DNA from: Bacillota bacterium
Lineage (GTDB): Bacteria > Bacillota > Limnochordia > Limnochordales > Limnochordaceae
Direction of reading: 5' to 3'
Length of the DNA: 64,000 nt
Assembly: GCA_017577405.1 (NCBI GenBank)
Contig: PIUA01000027.1
Span: 1-64,000 of the forward strand
Position 1 is the first letter of the stretch; every line of letters begins with the position of its first letter. Positions 1 to 10,410 of this stretch are shown one piece after another. The notes beneath the pieces are model-generated. The model was not told the DNA's origin. It saw only the letters and a list, made by a program, of their open reading frames with translations, and did not search any database. The translations under genes were made by a program, and so were the position numbers.

Positions 1-248
1 TGATCCAGAGCGCTTTGGAGGCTCTCGGTGAGCTGATCCTGGAGATGGGTGAGGACCGCTGCCTGAAAGACCTCCTGCCACGTCGACGCGAGGCGATGGG
101 CCTCGTCCGCGGTCTTGGCCCTCACCGTCACCGTCAAGAGGCCGGTGTTCCCATCGAGGCTGGCCGTGAACCGACGGCGAAGGCTGGCGGCCGTCGCCTC
201 CGGTACCAGTTGGGGTGGACTCGGCCTACTCGTACCTGAGGGCCTCAA
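1..248 (-). pseudogene. Fragment resembling the distal part of a Wzz/chain-length-determinant-like protein; runs off the left edge
   Basis: Minus-strand open frame reads ...LVPEATAASLRRRFTASLDGNTGLLTVTVRAKTADEAHRLASTWQEVFQAAVLTHLQDQLTESLQSALD. The 'tGLLTVTVrAktadeAhrLAstw' stretch resembles Wzz-type proteins. No N-terminal TM region: upstream sequence is the permease gene in another frame. Only a TTG near 248 could start it. Confidence 0.35.
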
Positions 249-1437
249 TGGGATCCAGCCGGGAAGCCCGCCACGCGGGGTAGACGCCGAAGAAGAGGCC
301 CACGGCTAAGGCGAAGCCCAGGGCCAGGGCGATGGTGACCGGTTCGACGGCGAAGGCCCACTGGCCCGCCCGGGCCAGGTACCAGCCGGCGGCCACCCCC
401 AGGAGCACCCCGACGATGCCGCCCAGGCCGCTCAGGGTGATGGACTCCACCAGGAACTGGAGGAGGACGTGGCGGCTCTTAGCCCCCACGGCTTTGCGGA
501 TGCCGATCTCCCGGGTCCGCTCGGTGACCGAGACCATCATGATGTTCATGATACCGATGCCGCCCACGAGCAGGGAGATGCCGGTGATCCCCGCCAGGAG
601 CAGGGTGAGGGTGCCCGTGGTCTGGGCCATGGTCTCCAGGAGCTCCTGCTGGCTGGTGATGACGAAGCGGTCCGCGCTCCCCAGGCGTTGGGTGAGGAAG
701 TTGGTCAGGGCCTGCTGGGCGAGCGGCGTCCACTCAGGGCCCAGGCTGGAGACCTGGATGCTGTTCACCCGGTCCCGGCCGAAGAGGCGCTTCTGCGCGG
801 TGGTGATGGGGACCAGCACCTGATCACCCATGGAGAAGAAGCCCTGGGTCCGGGGGGTCATCACCCCCACCACGGTGAAGGGGACGCTGCCGATGCGGAT
901 GGTCTGGCCGATGGGGGAGCGGCCCGACTCGCCGAAGAGGTCCTCCATGGCCACGTCGCCCAGCACCGCCACCCGGGCGAGGCTGGCCACCTCGTCGGCG
1001 GTGAAGAAGCGCCCTTCCGCCACGGCCCAGTTGAGCTGCTCGATGTACTCAGGCGTCGTCCCCACCACCCGGGTGGAGGTGGCCTCCCGCCCCCACGCGA
1101 CGGTGAAGCTGCCGCTGGCCTCCGCGGAGAGGCTCCGGATGCCGGGGAGCTGGGCCTCCTGGAGCTCCCGCAGGTGGTCCAGGGTGAGGAGGTCCACGCT
1201 GCCTCGGGCCATGGGGGTGCCGGGGGTGCGGCGGATCCGGCCGGGGGAGATGGTGATCAGGTCGGTGCCGAGGCTGGCGATCTGCTCGGTCACCGAGCGG
1301 CTCGCCCCCTGGCCGATGGAGACCAGCCCCACCACCGCCGCCACGCCGATGATGACCCCCAGCATCGTAAGGAACGAGCGAAGCTTGTTGGCGGTGAGGC
1401 TGGCCAAGGCCATCCGGATGCTCTCCAGGAGACTCAC
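226..1437 (-). CDS. MacB-type ABC transporter permease (FtsX domain)
   Basis: N-terminal [27 protein letters not shown] and C-terminal [33 protein letters not shown]...P..EALRYE. Confidence 0.93.
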   Translation of the reverse strand: MSLLESIRMALASLTANKLRSFLTMLGVIIGVAAVVGLVSIGQGASRSVTEQIASLGTDLITISPGRIRRTPGTPMARGSVDLLTLDHLRELQEAQLPGIRSLSAEASGSFTVAWGREATSTRVVGTTPEYIEQLNWAVAEGRFFTADEVASLARVAVLGDVAMEDLFGESGRSPIGQTIRIGSVPFTVVGVMTPRTQGFFSMGDQVLVPITTAQKRLFGRDRVNSIQVSSLGPEWTPLAQQALTNFLTQRLGSADRFVITSQQELLETMAQTTGTLTLLLAGITGISLLVGGIGIMNIMMVSVTERTREIGIRKAVGAKSRHVLLQFLVESITLSGLGGIVGVLLGVAAGWYLARAGQWAFAVEPVTIALALGFALAVGLFFGVYPAWRASRLDPIEALRYE

Positions 1438-1495
1438 TCGCGGACCCTCCTCTCCGACGGCGATTGGGGCGGCGACTGGCGGGCCATGAGGCCCA

Positions 1496-2776
1496 TCAGA
1501 ACCGGATGACGGGCATGGGCCCCCGGCCGCCGGGGCCGCTCCGGCCGGGTCCAGCCCCGGGCAGGCCCCCCGCCTGGATGACCACCGTGTCCTCGGCCGT
1601 CAGGCCGGCGATGATCTCCGCGTAGCGGCCGTCGGTCAGGCCCACCTGGATGGGAACGGCTCGGGTGCTCCCATCGGGTTGAGCCACCAGCACCATATCC
1701 TGGTTCCCCTGGCGGAAGATGGCCTCCAAGGGGAGGCGGAGGGCGTCGGGCTTCTCCTCCACCACGATGGCCACGTCGACGGTCATGCCGGGGCGGAGGA
1801 GGTTGGCCTCGTTCTCCAGCTCCACCGTGACGTCGAAGGTGACGATGCCGCTCTGGGTGGTGCCGACGGTGGCCACCGAGGTGACCGTCCCCTCAAAGAT
1901 CCGGCCCGGGGCGGCGTCCGCCTCCACCCGAGCGGGCAGCCCCCGGCGGACCCGGTTCACATCGATCTCGTGGACGGGCACCGTCACCCGCATCCGGTCC
2001 AGGCGGCCCACAGTGGCCACCACCGCGCCCTCCTGGATGGTCTCGCCCGCCTCCACCTGCACCGAAAGGACCGTCCCGGTGAGGGGCGAGCGGATCTCGG
2101 CCCACTTCAGCTCCTCCTCGGCCAGGGCCAGGTTGGCCTCAGCCTCGGCCACCTGGGCCTGGGCCACCTCCACGTCGGCCGGGTCGGGGCCGGCGGTCAG
2201 CTCGGCCAGCTCCTGCTCCGCCAGCTGCAGCTGCCGCCGGGCCAGGGCCAGATCCTGCTCCAGCTGGGCCAGCTCTGCCGGGGCGACAGCCCCCTGGGCG
2301 GCCAGCCGCTGGGTCTGCTCCACCTCCCGGGCGAGCCGTTCCACCTGGAGCCGAGCCTGCGCCACCGCGTGCTCCTGGCGCAAGAGCTCCGCCTCCGACG
2401 GGCCGGCCAGGAGCTTGCGCAGGTTGGCCTGGGCGGAGGTGAGGCTGGCCCGGGCCCGGGTGACGGCCAGCCGCAGGTCTGTGGGATCCAGCGCGACCAA
2501 GAGCTGGCCCGCCTCCACGGCCTCCCCTTCCTGGACGGCCACCTGGCTCACGGGCCCCGCCGCCCGGCTGACCACCTCAATCTGAATCAGGGGCTCCAGA
2601 CTGCCCACCGCGGTGAGGACGTCCTCCATGGGGCCGATGTTGGGCTGGATGCGGACGATCTGCCCTTGGGCGACCGCGGTGGGATCCGGGACCGGACGGG
2701 CCCAGGTCCAGTAGCCCCAACCGGCGAGGCCCAGCACCAGAACGGCTGCCCCGAGCCAGAGAAGCCTGCGTCGCAT
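1496..2776 (-). CDS. Efflux periplasmic adaptor subunit (MacA/HlyD family)
   Basis: N-terminal TM, lipoyl/barrel-sandwich motifs, long coiled-coil, 'IRSPLTGTVLSVQVEAGETIQEG'. Confidence 0.92.
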   Translation of the reverse strand: MRRRLLWLGAAVLVLGLAGWGYWTWARPVPDPTAVAQGQIVRIQPNIGPMEDVLTAVGSLEPLIQIEVVSRAAGPVSQVAVQEGEAVEAGQLLVALDPTDLRLAVTRARASLTSAQANLRKLLAGPSEAELLRQEHAVAQARLQVERLAREVEQTQRLAAQGAVAPAELAQLEQDLALARRQLQLAEQELAELTAGPDPADVEVAQAQVAEAEANLALAEEELKWAEIRSPLTGTVLSVQVEAGETIQEGAVVATVGRLDRMRVTVPVHEIDVNRVRRGLPARVEADAAPGRIFEGTVTSVATVGTTQSGIVTFDVTVELENEANLLRPGMTVDVAIVVEEKPDALRLPLEAIFRQGNQDMVLVAQPDGSTRAVPIQVGLTDGRYAEIIAGLTAEDTVVIQAGGLPGAGPGRSGPGGRGPMPVIRF

Positions 2777-2863
2777 CAGCTGCCACCTGCCTTGGGAGGA
2801 TCAGACCCTCACCGCGGGTCTGCCCGGAATGGTTCAGACCACCATGGTAGCACCCAATTATGA

Positions 2864-4060
2864 TCAATCTGTGACGGTCCCTGCTAGGCCGTCCAGCTGG
2901 GCCGCCTGAAGGAACCGGGCCAGACTGATCCGGTAGTCGAAGAGCGCGTTGAGGACGCTCACCTGGGCTTCGAAGGCCTTCTGCTGGGCCTCGGTCACGT
3001 CGAGGGAGGTGATGGTCCCCGCCTCGAACCGGAGCTGGGTGATGCGGAGCTGCTCGGCCGCCAGCTCCGCGGCCGCCTCCCGCAGGGGCACCTGGGCTGC
3101 CGCGGCCTGGAGGGCATCGTAGGCGTTCCGCACCTCCAGCTCCACCCGGAGGCGGGCCTGCTCCAGGGCCTGCTCCGCCTGCTTCAGCTGCAGCTCTGCC
3201 CGGGCCTGGTCCAGCCGGGGGGTGAAGGGGTTTTGGGCCAGCTCCAGGGTGATCCGGGCCGTCTCCACCCGGTCCTGGGCCTGGAGGATCTCCAGCCGCT
3301 GGGCCAAGGCGGAGGCGAGGGCCGTCTCCAGATCCACCGGCACCGGCTCGAAGAGGAGCTCCGTTTCCGCGGGGAGGACCGGCTCATCCAACGGCCGGCC
3401 CAGGAGCTGGTTGAGGGCCCGCTGGGCCGCGACCAGGGCCCGCTGGTCCGCCTCCAGCTGCATCTCCGCCTGCCGGAGCTGCTGGCGGGTCTGCTTCAGG
3501 TCCAGATCGGCCAGGGCGCCCGCGGCGTGCCGGACCTGGGCCGCCTCCAGCTGGCGCTGGACCTGCTCCAGGTTCCCCTGGCTCAGCTCCACCTGCTGGA
3601 GGCTGCGGATCAGGTCGTAGTACGCCTCGGCCACCTGGAGGGTGAGGCTGGCCAAGCTCGCCTCATGCTCCAGCTGGGCGTTCCGCCAGGCGCTCTCCGC
3701 CTCCCGCCCGCTCACCGGCGAGGGGCTCACCAGGAGGTTGGCCTTGGCCTGCTCGTACTCCAGCCGGGCCAGCTCCAGGGCCAGGTCGGCGGCCTGCCGG
3801 TCCGGCCCCTGGCGGAGGGCGATCTCGATGGCCTCATCAAGGCTGAGGCGGGCCGCCTCCGCCCCAGCTTCTTGGCCGGCGGCCTGGCCAGCCCAGAGGC
3901 CAGCGGTGAGAAGCGCGGCGGTGAGACACAGGGCCAGGGCCGGAAGGCGGCCCGCCCGGGACCGGCGCCGCGAGCCCCCGGGCGGCTGGAAGCGCGCCCT
4001 GGGCGGCTCCGGCCGGTGGGATGGGGGCGTCGGAAGGGTGAGGCGTGCATCCCGTGCCAA
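2864..4060 (-). CDS. TolC family outer-membrane efflux protein
   Basis: Signal peptide, repeated helical TolC pattern (LSLDEAIEIALRQGP..., AQVRHAAGALADLDLKQTRQQL..., LRFEAGTITSLDVTEAQQ). Confidence 0.88.
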   Translation of the reverse strand: MARDARLTLPTPPSHRPEPPRARFQPPGGSRRRSRAGRLPALALCLTAALLTAGLWAGQAAGQEAGAEAARLSLDEAIEIALRQGPDRQAADLALELARLEYEQAKANLLVSPSPVSGREAESAWRNAQLEHEASLASLTLQVAEAYYDLIRSLQQVELSQGNLEQVQRQLEAAQVRHAAGALADLDLKQTRQQLRQAEMQLEADQRALVAAQRALNQLLGRPLDEPVLPAETELLFEPVPVDLETALASALAQRLEILQAQDRVETARITLELAQNPFTPRLDQARAELQLKQAEQALEQARLRVELEVRNAYDALQAAAAQVPLREAAAELAAEQLRITQLRFEAGTITSLDVTEAQQKAFEAQVSVLNALFDYRISLARFLQAAQLDGLAGTVTD

Positions 4061-4105
4061 CGGTCATCATCCTTTCACTGGCCCCGCCAGGAGGCGGGGA
4101 AGAGT

Positions 4106-5314
4106 CTACTCGTAGCGCAGGGCCTCGATGGGGTCCAACTGGGCTGCCCGCCGGGCGGGCCAGATCCCGAAGAAGAGCCCCACCGCCGCCGCAAAGCTAA
4201 AGGCCAGGGCCACGGTGGACCCTTCGATGACGAAGGGCCAGTCGCCCACCTGGGCCACCGCCCAGGTGACGAGGGCGCCGAGCCCGATTCCCAGGAGCCC
4301 GCCCAGGCCGCTCAAGGTGACGGACTCCACCACGAACTGGGTCAAGACGTAGCTGTTCTTGGCCCCCAGGGCCTTCCGGATGCCGATCTCCCGAGTCCGC
4401 TCGGTGACCGAGACCAGCATGATGTTCATGATGCCGATGCCACCCACCAGGAGCGAGATCCCCGTGATCCCCGCCAGGAGGATGGTGAGGATGCCGGTGA
4501 CCTGGCCCACCATGTCCAGGATCTGCTGCTGGGATTCAAGGCGGAAGGCCTCGGGATCGTTCATCAGCTGGGTCAGGTAGTTGCGCAGGCTCCCCTCGGC
4601 CAGCTGGGTCTGATCCGTCGCCGCGGCCACGATGATCTCCGTCAGGGGGCGGTGACCCATCACCCGGGCCCGGGCCGTGGTCAGGGGAATGACCACCAGC
4701 CGGTCGAACCCGCCGGTCACCATGCCATCTTTGGGGGCCATCCGGCCCACCACGGTGAACTGGTCGGTGCCGATGGTCACCACCTGCCCCACGGGGTCGA
4801 AGTCGGGATCCCCGAAGAGCTGCTCGATGGCCTGCGGCCCCATCACCGCCACGGGCCGGGCCTCCACCACGTCCTCCTGGCTGATGAAGCGCCCCCGGTC
4901 CACCCTCCAGTTCATCACTTGGGCCCACTCGGCGGTGGCGCCCATGACGGGCAGGGGGGTGGTCCGGTTCCCCGCCCGGATGGAGGCGGTCCCTTGCATG
5001 TCGGCCGCCACCTGGAGCACCCCGGGCAGGCGGGCCGCCTGGAGGGCCTCCAGGTGGCTCAGCTGCAGCTCCCCGGCCCGCTGCCAAATCCCGGGGGCCA
5101 CCTGGCGGTACCCGGGGCCGACGAAGATGACGTTGGCCCCGAAGCCCGAGATCTCGTCGGTCACCGCCCGGGTCGCCCCGTGGCCGATGGAGACCAGGGC
5201 CACCACCGACATGACGCCGATGATCACCCCCAGCATGGTGAGGAAGGAGCGCATCTTGTTGGCCAGCAGGCTGCTGAAGGCCATCCGGACGGCCTCCACC
5301 AGGGTGAAGATCAC
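4106..5314 (-). CDS. MacB-type ABC transporter permease (FtsX domain)
   Basis: [35 protein letters not shown] ... [33 protein letters not shown]. Confidence 0.94.
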   Translation of the reverse strand: MIFTLVEAVRMAFSSLLANKMRSFLTMLGVIIGVMSVVALVSIGHGATRAVTDEISGFGANVIFVGPGYRQVAPGIWQRAGELQLSHLEALQAARLPGVLQVAADMQGTASIRAGNRTTPLPVMGATAEWAQVMNWRVDRGRFISQEDVVEARPVAVMGPQAIEQLFGDPDFDPVGQVVTIGTDQFTVVGRMAPKDGMVTGGFDRLVVIPLTTARARVMGHRPLTEIIVAAATDQTQLAEGSLRNYLTQLMNDPEAFRLESQQQILDMVGQVTGILTILLAGITGISLLVGGIGIMNIMLVSVTERTREIGIRKALGAKNSYVLTQFVVESVTLSGLGGLLGIGLGALVTWAVAQVGDWPFVIEGSTVALAFSFAAAVGLFFGIWPARRAAQLDPIEALRYE

Positions 5315-6177
5315 GACCCCTCACCTGCCTGCTCAGCCCCGTCCTGCCGGGCCTCGCCCGCGCGCGGCCCCGCCGGCCCCTCCTGGCCCGCCGCCTCCTC
5401 CACCGGGAGGCTTTCGGGGGCGGGCGGCAGGGCTGCCAGCCGCTCGGCGGCATTCAGGGGCTCAGGCACATCCTCCACCCGCACCAGGCGCCCGTCCCGG
5501 AAGTGGAAGATCCGGTCGGCGTGGAGGGCCACCTCCCGGTCGTGGGTGACCAGAACCAGGGTGTTCCCCTCCCGGTGGATCTCCTGGAAGAGCGCCATGA
5601 TCTCCATCCCGGAGCGGGTGTCCAGGTTGCCCGTGGGCTCGTCGGCCAGCAGGATGGCCGGCCGGTTGACCAGGGCCCGGGCGATGGCCACCCGCTGGCG
5701 CTGGCCGCCCGAGAGCTGGGAGGGGAGGTGGTGAGCCCGCTGGGCCAAGCCCACCCGGGCCAGGGCCTCTTCCGCCGCCTGGCGGCGGGCCCGGTGGCTC
5801 TTCCCCGCGTAGATCATGGGCAGCTCCACGTTCTGCAGGGCCGTGAGCCGGGGCAGGAGGTTGAAGCTTTGGAAGACGAAGCCCACTTTCCGGTTCCGGA
5901 TCTCGGCCAGGCGGTTCTCCGAGAGGGTGCCCACCTCTTGGCCGTCAAGCCAGTACTGGCCCGCGGTGGGCCGGTCCAGGCAGCCCAAGAGGTTCATCAG
6001 GGTGGACTTGCCCGACCCCGACGGGCCCATGATGGCCACGAAGCTCCCCTCGGGCACCTCCAGGGTGACGTCCACCAGGGCGGGGACCTGGACATCTCCC
6101 ATCCGGTAGATCTTGGTCAGGCCCTGGGTGCGGATCACCGCCCGGGGTCCTGTGGCGACGGCGGCTGCGCGGTTCAC
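5311..6177 (-). CDS. ABC transporter ATP-binding protein (LolD/MacB type)
   Basis: Walker [10 protein letters not shown], signature [15 protein letters not shown], Walker [14 protein letters not shown]-loop LVTHD. Confidence 0.97.
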   Translation of the reverse strand: MNRAAAVATGPRAVIRTQGLTKIYRMGDVQVPALVDVTLEVPEGSFVAIMGPSGSGKSTLMNLLGCLDRPTAGQYWLDGQEVGTLSENRLAEIRNRKVGFVFQSFNLLPRLTALQNVELPMIYAGKSHRARRQAAEEALARVGLAQRAHHLPSQLSGGQRQRVAIARALVNRPAILLADEPTGNLDTRSGMEIMALFQEIHREGNTLVLVTHDREVALHADRIFHFRDGRLVRVEDVPEPLNAAERLAALPPAPESLPVEEAAGQEGPAGPRAGEARQDGAEQAGEGS

Positions 6178-7466
6178 TCCATCGCCTCCTCCTGGCCGTT
6201 GGCCTGGGCCCGCCCCGCCTCCACCAGTTCCAGGTACCGCTGGGGCGTCATGGTGGCGGGCAGGATGATGAGGGTCTCGTCACCGGTTAGGCCCGCCTGC
6301 ACCTCGGCCATCTGATCGTTCCGGAGCCCCAGGGTGACGGGGACCACCTCGGTCACCCCATCGGGCCGGCGGGCCACCACCACGTCCTGATCTCCCTGGC
6401 GGACGACGGCCTCCAAGGGCACCTGGAGGACATCCTCCAGACGCTCCAGCAGGATCTCGACGGTGGCCGTCATCCCCGGCCGGAGTCGCTGGTCGGGGTT
6501 GGCCAGGCTGATGGTCACGTCAAAGGTGGCCACGTTCGCCTCCCGGCTCCCCTGGGGGGCGACGGCGATGACCTCCCCTTCGAAGGTCTGGCCCCGCACC
6601 GCGTCGGTCCGCACCCGGACCGGCTGGCCCACCTGGATGCTGGGCACATCCATCTCATTGACCGGCGCCACCACCTCCAGGTGGTCGGTGCGGCCCAGGC
6701 GGGCCACCACCTTTCCCGCCTCCACCGGCTGGCCCAGCCGGGTGTTGAGGACCAGGACCGCGCCGTCCATGGGGGCGGTGATCCGGGCCCGGCGGAGGTT
6801 CTCCTGAGCCCGGGCTACATCGGCTTCCGCCTGGGCCACCTGGGCCCGGGCCCGCTCCAGCTCGTATTCGGTGGGGCCCCGTTCCAGCTCGGCCAGGTGC
6901 TCCTGAGCCAGCTGCAGGGACCGCCGGGCGGCGGCGAGGCTCTGCTCCTTCTGCCGGAGCTCCTGGGGCGGGAGGGCGCCGGCCCGGGCCAGGCTCCGGG
7001 CGGAAGCCACCTCCACCTCCAGCCGGGCCACCTCCGCCTCGGCCGCGGCCACGTTGTTCCGCGCTTCCAGCCGCTGGACCGGGGTGGGCCGGTTGGCCAG
7101 GGCCGCCAGATCGGCCTGGGCCATCCGCAAAGCGGCCTCCGCCTGCTGAAGGTCGAGGCTCAGATCGCTGGGATCCAGGGCCAGGAGCAGGTCCCCCCGG
7201 CGGACCCGATCCCCCTCCCGTACGGGGAGCTCCTCCACGATCCCGGAGACCCGGGCGACCACCTCAGCCTCTTCCAGGGGCTCCAGGGTGCCCACCACCC
7301 GGGTGACCCGCTCCAGGGGCCCCCGGGAGACGGCCACCTCCCGGACCTGGCTCAAGAGCGCGGCGCTGGCCAGGCTGGCGGAGCGGTTGGCCAGAACGTA
7401 AAGGCCCCCGCCGACCAGGCCCACCACGATGAGAACCCAAAGGCCGATCTTGGCCAGCCGTCTCAT
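6174..7466 (-). CDS. Efflux periplasmic adaptor subunit (MacA/HlyD family)
   Basis: N-terminal TM anchor, lipoyl/coiled-coil organisation, '[23 protein letters not shown]'. Confidence 0.93.
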   Translation of the reverse strand: MRRLAKIGLWVLIVVGLVGGGLYVLANRSASLASAALLSQVREVAVSRGPLERVTRVVGTLEPLEEAEVVARVSGIVEELPVREGDRVRRGDLLLALDPSDLSLDLQQAEAALRMAQADLAALANRPTPVQRLEARNNVAAAEAEVARLEVEVASARSLARAGALPPQELRQKEQSLAAARRSLQLAQEHLAELERGPTEYELERARAQVAQAEADVARAQENLRRARITAPMDGAVLVLNTRLGQPVEAGKVVARLGRTDHLEVVAPVNEMDVPSIQVGQPVRVRTDAVRGQTFEGEVIAVAPQGSREANVATFDVTISLANPDQRLRPGMTATVEILLERLEDVLQVPLEAVVRQGDQDVVVARRPDGVTEVVPVTLGLRNDQMAEVQAGLTGDETLIILPATMTPQRYLELVEAGRAQANGQEEAME

Positions 7467-7472
7467 CGGATC

Positions 7473-8951
7473 TCACTCCTCCTCCTGAGAAACGAATGAC
7501 TCCCAACCCAAGACCCGTCCCTGCTCATCCACCACCGGCAGGCCGGCCGCCCGCTGCAGGGCCGCGGCCGCGCGGAGGAGGTCGTAGCGGGCCGTCGTGG
7601 CGCCGCTCAACGCCGCCTGGTACGCCGCCTGGGCTTCGGCCAGCTGGCGGGGGGTGATGACGCCGGCATCGAACCGGATCCTTTCCGCCTCCAGGCGGAT
7701 GCGGGCCGCCTCCAGCTGGAGCTCCCTCGCCGGCAACGCCTCCAGGGCCAAGAGGTACGCCTCATGGGCCTGGCGGACTTCCTCGGCCACCGTCGTCTCC
7801 AGCTCGGCCAGCTGGCTTTCCAGCCGCTCCAGGGTGAGCCGGTGCTGCTCCAGGGCGATCTGGCGGCTGCCGCCGTCGAGGAGCGGCAGGCCCACGCTGA
7901 TGCCGGCGGACCAACCGGTGAACTGGTTCGGCTCGTTGGGGCCCGACACGGGCCCCGACCGGTAGAGGCGGGCCTGCCCCGAAAGGCTCAGCTCCCAGGT
8001 GTCCAAGGGCAGGGTGACCTCCACGCTGCCGTCCTGGCCCCTGTAGCCCCCGTTCAGTGCCAGGGTGGGCTCGAAGGGCCGCTTCAGCTCGGTCCAGGTG
8101 ATCTGGGCCTGCTGAAGGGCCTCGCGCGCGGTGAGGAGGTCGGCCCGGTGCTCCAGGGCGTGGGCGATGAGCCGCTCCACCGAGGGGAGAGCCGACGCCT
8201 GGCTGGCCGCCGGCTCCAGACCCGCGAGGTCCAGGCCGGCCAGCTCCAGCTCGGCCCGCAAGGGGAGGCCCAGCTGCCGGTTGAGGGCGGTCTGGGCCCG
8301 GGTGGCATCGAGCTGGGCTTGGGCCAGGTTCTGGCGGGCGGCGAGGGCCTCCGCCCGGGCCTCCAAGAGGTCGGCTTGGGAGGCAGCCCCCTGGCTGGCC
8401 CGCAGTTCCGTCTGGGCCAAGACCGCCTCGGCTTGGCGCAGGGCCTCGGTGCTCCGCGCCACGGCGGCCCGGGCCTCCAGGAGCTTGAGGTAGCCGTCCA
8501 GAACCGACTGGGCCACATCCTGGCGGGCTTCGGCCAGCGACCGCTCCGCCTCCCGGAGGGCCTGCTCGGCCTGGCGGATCGTCTCCGGGGCGGCGCCTCC
8601 CAGGAGGGGCTGGAGGGCCAGGCTTTGATCGAGGGTCAGGCTGACGGTCCAGGCGCCCTCTTGGCCCTCCCGGACGGTGTACCCGCTGGTCAGCCCCGCT
8701 TGGGTCCGGTAGGGCACGCCCGCCTGGCGCCAGGCAAGCTCCGCTTCCGCTAGGGCCCGCCGCTCTGCGGCCAGGGTCGGCCCCTGCTCCCACGCAAGGC
8801 GGATCGCCTCGGGCAGGGTGAGCTGCCGGGCCTCGTCGGTCTGGGCCGAGGCCGCCCAGCCGGGCGGTCCCCACCAGAGACTGGTGAGGCTGGCGAGGAG
8901 CAACAAGGCCAGGGTTGGTCTGATCCGCGCGGCCACATCATCGCCTCCCAA
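7473..8951 (-). CDS. TolC family outer-membrane efflux protein
   Basis: Signal peptide, 'LTLPEAIRLAWEQGPTLAAERRALAEAEL', internal TolC repeat 'IRFDAGVITPRQLAEAQAAYQAALSGATTARYDLLRAAAALQRAAG'. Confidence 0.9.
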   Translation of the reverse strand: MGGDDVAARIRPTLALLLLASLTSLWWGPPGWAASAQTDEARQLTLPEAIRLAWEQGPTLAAERRALAEAELAWRQAGVPYRTQAGLTSGYTVREGQEGAWTVSLTLDQSLALQPLLGGAAPETIRQAEQALREAERSLAEARQDVAQSVLDGYLKLLEARAAVARSTEALRQAEAVLAQTELRASQGAASQADLLEARAEALAARQNLAQAQLDATRAQTALNRQLGLPLRAELELAGLDLAGLEPAASQASALPSVERLIAHALEHRADLLTAREALQQAQITWTELKRPFEPTLALNGGYRGQDGSVEVTLPLDTWELSLSGQARLYRSGPVSGPNEPNQFTGWSAGISVGLPLLDGGSRQIALEQHRLTLERLESQLAELETTVAEEVRQAHEAYLLALEALPARELQLEAARIRLEAERIRFDAGVITPRQLAEAQAAYQAALSGATTARYDLLRAAAALQRAAGLPVVDEQGRVLGWESFVSQEEE

Positions 8952-8965
8952 ATCCTAAAACAGCA

Positions 8966-8987
8966 GTGCACTAGAAGAGTAGTACAC
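8966..8987. promoter_or_regulatory. Imperfect palindrome, possible TetR/MarR-type operator
   Basis: GTGCACTA-GAAGAG-TAGTACAC; 7 of 8 arm positions complementary; overlaps the -10 element. Confidence 0.55.
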
Positions 8988-9004
8988 CCATGCTCGCCTG
9001 TCAA
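8976..9004 (-). promoter_or_regulatory. Sigma-A-type promoter of the efflux operon
   Basis: Minus strand TTGACA (9004-8999), 17 nt spacer, TACTCT (8981-8976), just upstream of the tolC start at 8951. Confidence 0.7.
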
Positions 9005-9276
9005 GGGTTGAGATCGGCCTCCCGCCCCTGGAGGGAGAGGCGTCCAGAGGAGGGGATCCAGCCCATTCTCGCGCGCAAAAGTAACGACTTTGTGACGAAC
9101 GGCAACATCTTTGGGTGGAGATGGTTTCCAAGGGAGTCTTCGGGGATGGACGGGGCGGGGACGAGGGGGCATGGGCACCCGGGACCGCGCGGAGGAGATG
9201 CCTCCCAGGAGTGGAAGGATAGGAGCGGTCGGGTACAGCCTTCCTCAGCCGTGAACAACCGGAAGGAGGAGTCGGC

Positions 9277-10410
9277 ATGGAAGCCAATGCGGATCGGGCC
9301 CAGGGCGCGGCCCTGCTCGATGATCGTCAGGCATGCCAGGCGCTGGACCCTAGCGACATGGCCGGTGCCATCCACGGCCTGCCGGAGCAGTGCGAGGAGG
9401 CGTGGCGGGGGGCCCAGAGCGCCGACCTCCCCCCGTGGGAGCGGCCCCGGCAGGTGGTGGTCTTGGGGATGGGCGGGTCGGCCATCGGCGCCGAGCTGGT
9501 GGCCGGGCTCCTGGAAGGGTCGGCGCCGGTACCCATTGCGGTCCACCGGGGCTACGGGGTTCCCGGTTACGTAGGCCCCGAAACCCTGGTCATCGCCTCC
9601 AGCTACTCGGGGAACACCGAGGAGACCCTCTCGGGCTACGATGCAGCCAAGAGCCGCGGGGCCCAGCTGGTGGCCGTCACCACCGGCGGGGCGCTGGCCG
9701 AGCGGGCTGAGCGGGATGGGGTCCCCTGGGTGCGCATCCCCTCCGGGTTGCAGCCTCGGGCGGCCATCGGCCACTCCCTGGTGCCCCAGCTGGCCATCCT
9801 CCACCGGGCTGGGCTCATGGAGAACCCTGAGCCCAGCGTCCAGGAGGCGATCCGGGTCCTCAAGGGCCTCCGGGAACGGCTGGAACCGGCGGTGCCGGCA
9901 GCGCAGAATGAAGCGAAGCAGATCGCCCTCGACTTCCACCAGCGCTTGCCCGTCATCTACGGCACCCAGGGGTGGAAGGGCGTCGTCGCCTACCGCTGGA
10001 AGACCCAGATCAACGAGAACGCCAAGGCCCAGGCCATGGCCAACCAGTTCCCCGAGCTGAACCACAACGAGACTGTCGGCTGGGAGGTGCCGCCGGCCAT
10101 CAACCGCCTCTGCCAGGTGGTCCTCCTGCGGGAGCCGGACGATCCCGCGCTCATCCGGCGGCGGATCGAGGTGACCGCGGAGCTCATGCGGCCCCACGTG
10201 GCGGGCATCCGGGAGGTCTGGGCTGAGGGCGACTCGGCGCTGGCAAGGCTCTTCTCCCTGCTCTATCTGGGGGATTATGTCAGCCTCTACCTGGCGTACC
10301 TCTACCGGGTGGATCCGACGCCGGTGAAGGCCATCGACCGGCTGAAGAGGGAGCTGGCCCGCCTCCAGGCCGAGGGTGGGGAGCGTGGTGGCGATGGCTC
10401 CGGCTCCTGA
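9277..10410 (+). CDS. Bifunctional phosphoglucose/phosphomannose isomerase (SIS domain)
   Basis: SIS-domain motif 'VIASSYSGNTEETLSGYDAA', C-terminal bact-PGI region 'ELNHNETVGWE'. Confidence 0.93.
   Translation: MEANADRAQGAALLDDRQACQALDPSDMAGAIHGLPEQCEEAWRGAQSADLPPWERPRQVVVLGMGGSAIGAELVAGLLEGSAPVPIAVHRGYGVPGYVGPETLVIASSYSGNTEETLSGYDAAKSRGAQLVAVTTGGALAERAERDGVPWVRIPSGLQPRAAIGHSLVPQLAILHRAGLMENPEPSVQEAIRVLKGLRERLEPAVPAAQNEAKQIALDFHQRLPVIYGTQGWKGVVAYRWKTQINENAKAQAMANQFPELNHNETVGWEVPPAINRLCQVVLLREPDDPALIRRRIEVTAELMRPHVAGIREVWAEGDSALARLFSLLYLGDYVSLYLAYLYRVDPTPVKAIDRLKRELARLQAEGGERGGDGSGS

Noticed and set aside
2802-2822. CAGACCC/GGGTCTG hairpin before the second adaptor gene as an internal terminator
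   Set aside because: Short stem, no U-run, and it lies inside what looks like one operon; not strong enough to call.
3233-5734. 833-aa plus-strand ORF and many other long ORFs antisense to real genes (e.g. 43-46 kb plus strand, 50-53 kb minus strand)
   Set aside because: Composition is Gly/Pro/Arg/His-rich with no motifs, and the opposite strand carries clear conserved proteins. These are GC-rich antisense shadow ORFs.
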